This document shows positions 59,661 to 64,000 of a stretch of 64,000 nucleotides of DNA, piece by piece. Each line of letters begins with the position of its first letter. Positions within the stretch are counted from its first letter, which is position 1. The notes beneath the pieces were generated by a model. That model searched no databases and was not told where the DNA came from. It saw nothing but the letters and a program-made list of their open reading frames with translations. The stretch covers positions 55,664,953-55,728,952 of the forward strand of contig CM040434.1 of assembly GCA_022702705.1 (NCBI GenBank). Direction: 5' to 3'. Origin of the DNA: Papilionanthe hookeriana x Papilionanthe teres. Its lineage: Eukaryota; Streptophyta; Magnoliopsida; Asparagales; Orchidaceae. The translations under genes were made by a program, and so were the position numbers.

Positions 59661-61738
59661 CCAAGAACTTTATGGGAGGCAACCCATAGTTATCAGTGTG
59701 CTTTTATTTAGTATGCTTGAGAGTCATGATTGTTAGTGTTGTATTGTGTTTGTTTTAGTGTGGATTGATCACTTTGATTGTTGATTGGTAGATGTTTGGA
59801 TTGTTAGTAGTTTGATTTGATCTTGCGTGTCATGAGGGAGGTAATTCCTTAACTTCTTTATTATGGATAGAATTGTATGTTCTCTTGTAGTAGCTGGATT
59901 GACGAGTACACTATAACTCGGGTCTTACTCAGACTTGAGTTTTGCAAGAGATATCATAAATTTAAACAGTGACAGATCCATCTCAATTTTGTTACTTCCT
60001 TTCTCTGACTTTGATTTCATTTGATAGGAGTTGCGAACCTATTTGATGAATAACTTATGGATAATTATACACTATGATTTATAACTGTTAAATGTGCTTA
60101 ATTAAGGGGATTAGATGATTGCCTGAGATTTATGCCTTGGAACCAACTTATCAGGGATAATCTTTTTATGGGATTATAATCTATAAAATCATTTAAAATA
60201 TACCTAATTTATTAGTGTAGTGATTCCATTAAAAATTGGAGGTAAGTAGTGAGATGTGATGAGTTAAAGGATAAATTGTACTCATTTATTATGTGTGTTT
60301 GTGTTACAATTTTATATAATACTTGAAGAACATTTTTATATTCCCATGCTGATATATGTTGTGCTTGTTAAACTTTTATTTAGTGAATTTCATTATGACA
60401 TGTTTAGTTTAGATTTACCTTCTGCTGCATACTGTTCTGTCTTGATTAATACTTGTAGATTTTTTTTTATCGATATTTGTGGTAGATAGAATTTCTAAAC
60501 TGTTTTTCTTGCTACTTATATTTTCTATACTAAATGCTATATATATTAAAAATTAAGTTTGGGGGTGGGAAGAAAAATAAACTTTGAAAGTGAGAATACT
60601 TCCTTTTAGTGTAATTTTATTGCAAGCATGTTTTAGACTAGATTTACTTTCTTCTGCATTCATTTTATCCTGATTATACATGTATTTGAATTTGATGAAT
60701 GTCGTAGTAGCTAGTAAATTCAATTACTTTTTCTTCCTGCCACATTTTATAGATTGATTGCAAAATATTTAAAAATTTAAGTTTGGGGGGATAAATAAAA
60801 TTTCAAAGTTAAACTTTATTTATCCTCAGTAGCCTGTATTTAGTTTGATATCACTGTTAAAATGACTTGTGGCATGTGGTGTTATTTTTAGGTTACTATA
60901 ATTTTGATTTTAGGAATGTTAAAAAAATAACTTAGTTGAAATCCTATGTGATGAAACTGTTCTAGAGTTAAGATATTTTGTGAGAAACATTGGGAAAATG
61001 ATGGATGAAAGGAGTTGAATATTTGAAAAGCTAAGATTCTTAGATTTATATTTATTGAGATTTGAGCCTTTATTGAAACCTTTTTCGAACTAATACTTAC
61101 ACTTATAAAAATTAAGGGAGAATTTTGAGTTTTGGACTTTAGAAAGGGGATAGTGAAATTCAAAATTATTAAAGGCCTATCTAGATAATAATCCTCACAT
61201 AAAAAAAAGAGAAAAAAGGGGGATTGAAAATGACCCCGAAAGAAAAGAAAAGAAAAAAAAAGTTAGAAAAAGGGGATTGAAACTGATCCTGAAAGAAAGA
61301 AAAAGAAATGTAAAAAAGAAAATATGTGGAAAGAAGCTTAAGGAGAAGCCTAATAAAAAATTGGTTTCACTTGAATCTTTTTAAATGAAAAGATTTAAAA
61401 ACAATCCTAAGATTATTCTTATTTCAAAAGGTATTGGTCAAATTGGTATAGATAAGGTGCTTAAATTCTATTTTTATACTTTTTATAAAGCTTTAGTTTG
61501 ACAAGTTTCAGTAACTTTTGAAGTATATAAAAAATCATGATTCCTAAGTTGAACATGAGATATTCTTACACTCTAGTCCTAGGTTGATTTGCTAGAATTT
61601 CTCATATGTTATACTATAATTATTCTGAGATAAAATTATATGAAACTCTTTTGAAACCCATAACCACAAGTCAACATATTTGGTTTTTAAAGTTATAGTG
61701 TTACTTGAGAAAAAGTAACAGTTAAGTTTGGGCGATCT
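59661..61738 (+). other. 3' non-coding region of outer element
   Basis: It has the same order as the inner element: hairpin atgggaggcaacccat (59672-59687), PPT-like copies at 60555-60566, 60779-60792 and 61724-61736, and an A/G-rich tract at about 61200-61330. No supported gene. Confidence 0.7.
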
Positions 61739-63618
61739 TGATACGCCTAAAAAATGTTTGATTTTTCATATACTTTTTATGCTTAATTTTAATGATATTG
61801 CACTATAAAGGAAGATATTTTATATGTTTTTTAGTTTTAGGTACAAGAAATAATGTTTGGAGAAAATGAAACAAAAATGGTGCAATTTAGAGCAAAAACG
61901 AGCAAAAAGTAAATTTTGGCCTGACACATTTTGATAAGTCTTTATTTGCTTAATCTCTTTTATACTTCTTGCATATTTTTTAATGAGATTACACTTTAAA
62001 GAAATGTTGTTTTTATCCTTATTTTGCAGGGGTATCTGCTAGGAACACAATACAACTGAAACAGGGTGAATTGGAGCTGAAACGGAGTGAAATGGTGGAG
62101 CTGCACAGTACCAGCGCCGGACAACGCCCTATCTGGCGCTGAACCACGCCGGAAGATAGAGAATTACAAAAATAAGTGAAAAATAGTGCCTGATAGGGCG
62201 CCGGACCTAGCCCAAACAATTTGGACGTGATTTTGGACAGTTAAGGGCCGAGATTCAACGTATTTGGACGCTTTTTGAAAGGTTTCTTGTAATAAATTTT
62301 CAAACTTCGTCCCTACACTTTAAAAGAACAATTTTAGGTGAGAAAAGAGGAGATGAATGTTAGTAAAAATGTGGAGAATATTGAGAAATCTTAGAATAGG
62401 AGTAGACATATAGATTTCCACCTTTTTGGAGAGATTGGTGATAGGATTTTGAGAGAATTTGTAAGGGTTTGTTCTAACATTGCATATATCTGCGAGAGAC
62501 TTTATGGGAGAGATTTTCATATTTCTTTCAAGGGAGAAAAGCCAATTATTGTGTTCTTTATTATCTTATGATTTTGTAAACACTTATTTTGTGGATTTGC
62601 TTTGAAATGAGGTTTTCTGTTGTGCTTTCTTTGTGCTTTGTGATGTCTTTCTCTTACTCTTTATTCTTCTTAGGAAATAGTGGCATAAGAAGATTATTCC
62701 AATATTTTCATTTTACTTTTCTTTTACAATAAGTAGGATTCATGTTTAGGATATTGTGATGCATGTTAGAAGTGGATTTAATTATAAATGTGATGGTTTT
62801 GCTTGCACTTCATTTACATTACAATAAGGGTCCGTTGTATTGTTAAAATTCGTTGTAATTGCATTGATCCGAGAGGGTGGTGTAATTCTCAACAAAGTGG
62901 AACCACATTCAAATTCTATGGATGGTGAAGTTTATGGGGGTTGAGTGTAAATAAGTAGGGAAATATACTTTTATGGGAGTAGAATTAGAGATTTTACGGT
63001 GACAGACTAAAATCTCCAATTCGGTCCTAGTGTTTAGAAACTAAAGCGAGAGTTAGCCTTCAAGCAAAGGGAAGTGGGAGATCTAGAGTGAGAGCCAGTA
63101 TCCTCCCAGCCTAACCACGAATTTAGAGACTAAACCTAGGATTAGCCAATGTTTTTTATGTACTCAGAAGAGGGTAAAGAATATGATTGCTCCTACTAGG
63201 CACATACAATATTTAATGCATCTCATTCCTTTACATTATCTAATTCAATACATAAGAATAATAGATTTTATTATTTCAAAATTCAGTAAATCAACTCATT
63301 CAGAAAGGTTATCATTAGAAGTAATATTTCCACTTAGGAATAGCTATTATCCTTTCATGTAATCATCTGCATTTAGGAGTAGTTGCTAGATAAAACACCA
63401 CTTGTATCGACCATCCAATCTAAAGTCTGATAATAGTAGACAAGAATTTGACTAAGAACCTCTTACTCGCTTCCCTGTGGGATCGATAAACGGGACTCCA
63501 CTAGAGCCGTATATTACTTGAGCAATACATATACTTGTTGAAATTGTAAATTACAAAATCATTATAAATATATAAATATGTGTTCATAAATTCTTGCATA
63601 TAAAAAAAAGTTGCATCA
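61739..63618 (+). repeat. 3' LTR of outer element
   Basis: It pairs with the split LTR 38882-40507 plus 56776-57034. It starts tgatacgcc after a purine-rich tract and ends catca. Confidence 0.92.
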
Positions 63619-64000
63619 ATATTATTTACCTTTACTAGAGATGCTATAAAGAACATAAGTTAATCTATTGCTTTAGTAATCTTGAAGATGGGCTAGGCAA
63701 GAACGATACTAGCTCACACTCTAGAGTTTCCTCTTTTTCCTCCACCTGGGGACTAACATCACGTATCAAGACATAAAACAATAAATCGAATTGGGGGCAT
63801 TAATCTGTCACTCTAAACTCCTCTAACTCTACACCCATTAAAGTATATCTCCCTATTTATTTGCACTCAACCATATGAACTACATTCTCACCCATATAAT
63901 CTCATGTGATTCTTACCAATTGTTGACTGAGACAATATCATACTGGTTCATAAATGTTCTTACAACATATATTAACATCTTAATTGGACAAATCAAGAAG
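63619..64000 (-). repeat. Antisense LTR fragment, right part of the oldest element
   Basis: Read on the minus strand it follows the middle of the LTR family in reverse order: atgttctttatagcat (matching the atgttctttacatgc block), gagctagtatc...gcctagcc (matching gagccagtatcctcccagcc), gagtgacagatt, and gttgagtgcaaataaatagggag. It continues past the window end and would join 38470-38881 if the outer element were removed. Confidence 0.65.

Larger units (their letters stand above)
38882..63618 (+). mobile_element. Outer Athila-like gag-only LTR retrotransposon (level 1)
   Basis: The 5' LTR is 38882-40507 plus 56776-57034 (split by the inner element), the internal region 57035-61738, and the 3' LTR 61739-63618. 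Both LTRs start tgatatgcc/tgatacgcc and end catca. A tRNA-Asp-type primer site follows the 5' LTR (aggcaccgttgccggg) and a purine-rich aagtttgggcg precedes the 3' LTR. Flanks ttatt and atatt are an imperfect 5-bp duplication. Without the insert it is about 8.5 kb. It encodes only a decayed gag and a downstream module, with no polymerase, so it is non-autonomous by structure. LTR divergence is easily visible, so it is old. Confidence 0.88.

Overview
This is plant nuclear DNA from a flowering plant with a large, retrotransposon-rich genome. It is AT-rich, its one intact gene has six exons with canonical GT-AG introns, and the rest is dominated by decayed Ty3/gypsy and Ty1/copia LTR retrotransposons, RTE-type LINEs ending in (TTG)n, hAT-like and Tourist-like MITEs, and microsatellites. 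The species cannot be named from the sequence.

The only host gene I can support is an aluminium-activated malate transporter family (ALMT) anion channel on the plus strand, from 8755 to 34775. Its six exons join in frame to 589 residues. Five exons lie within 2.6 kb (8755-11321) and the last is at 34089-34775, so intron 5 is 22,767 bp. That intron holds two long RTE LINEs and one short one, a tandemly duplicated copia-derived block, a MITE, a degraded coding-like tract and unassigned AT-rich DNA.

Upstream (1-8345) there is a hAT-like element (876-1246) and a decayed Ty3/gypsy element of about 6.7 kb. The latter has two related ends of about 1.95 kb that look like LTRs, a stop-riddled gag, and almost no pol. 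Its 5' end and its gag are each interrupted by a hAT-like MITE. Its right end stops about 0.4 kb before the ALMT start codon.

Downstream (34776-64000) there is no host gene. After a short foldback and a gypsy gag relic (37100-38390) comes a nest of four levels: an old antisense LTR (38470-38881, continuing at 63619-64000); an Athila-like gag-only element inserted in it (38882-63618); a sister element inserted into that one's 5' LTR (40508-56770, 5-bp duplication gtaat); and a 7,145-bp non-coding TG...CA insertion in the sister's leader (42697-49841, 5-bp duplication gttac). Both sister elements have LTRs, a primer site matching tRNA-Asp, gag and a conserved downstream module, but no reverse transcriptase, RNase H or integrase that I can see, so they must depend on proteins supplied in trans.

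No rRNA or tRNA genes, CRISPR arrays or bacterial features were seen. Boundaries backed by target-site duplications are exact; LTR ends of the older relics are approximate.
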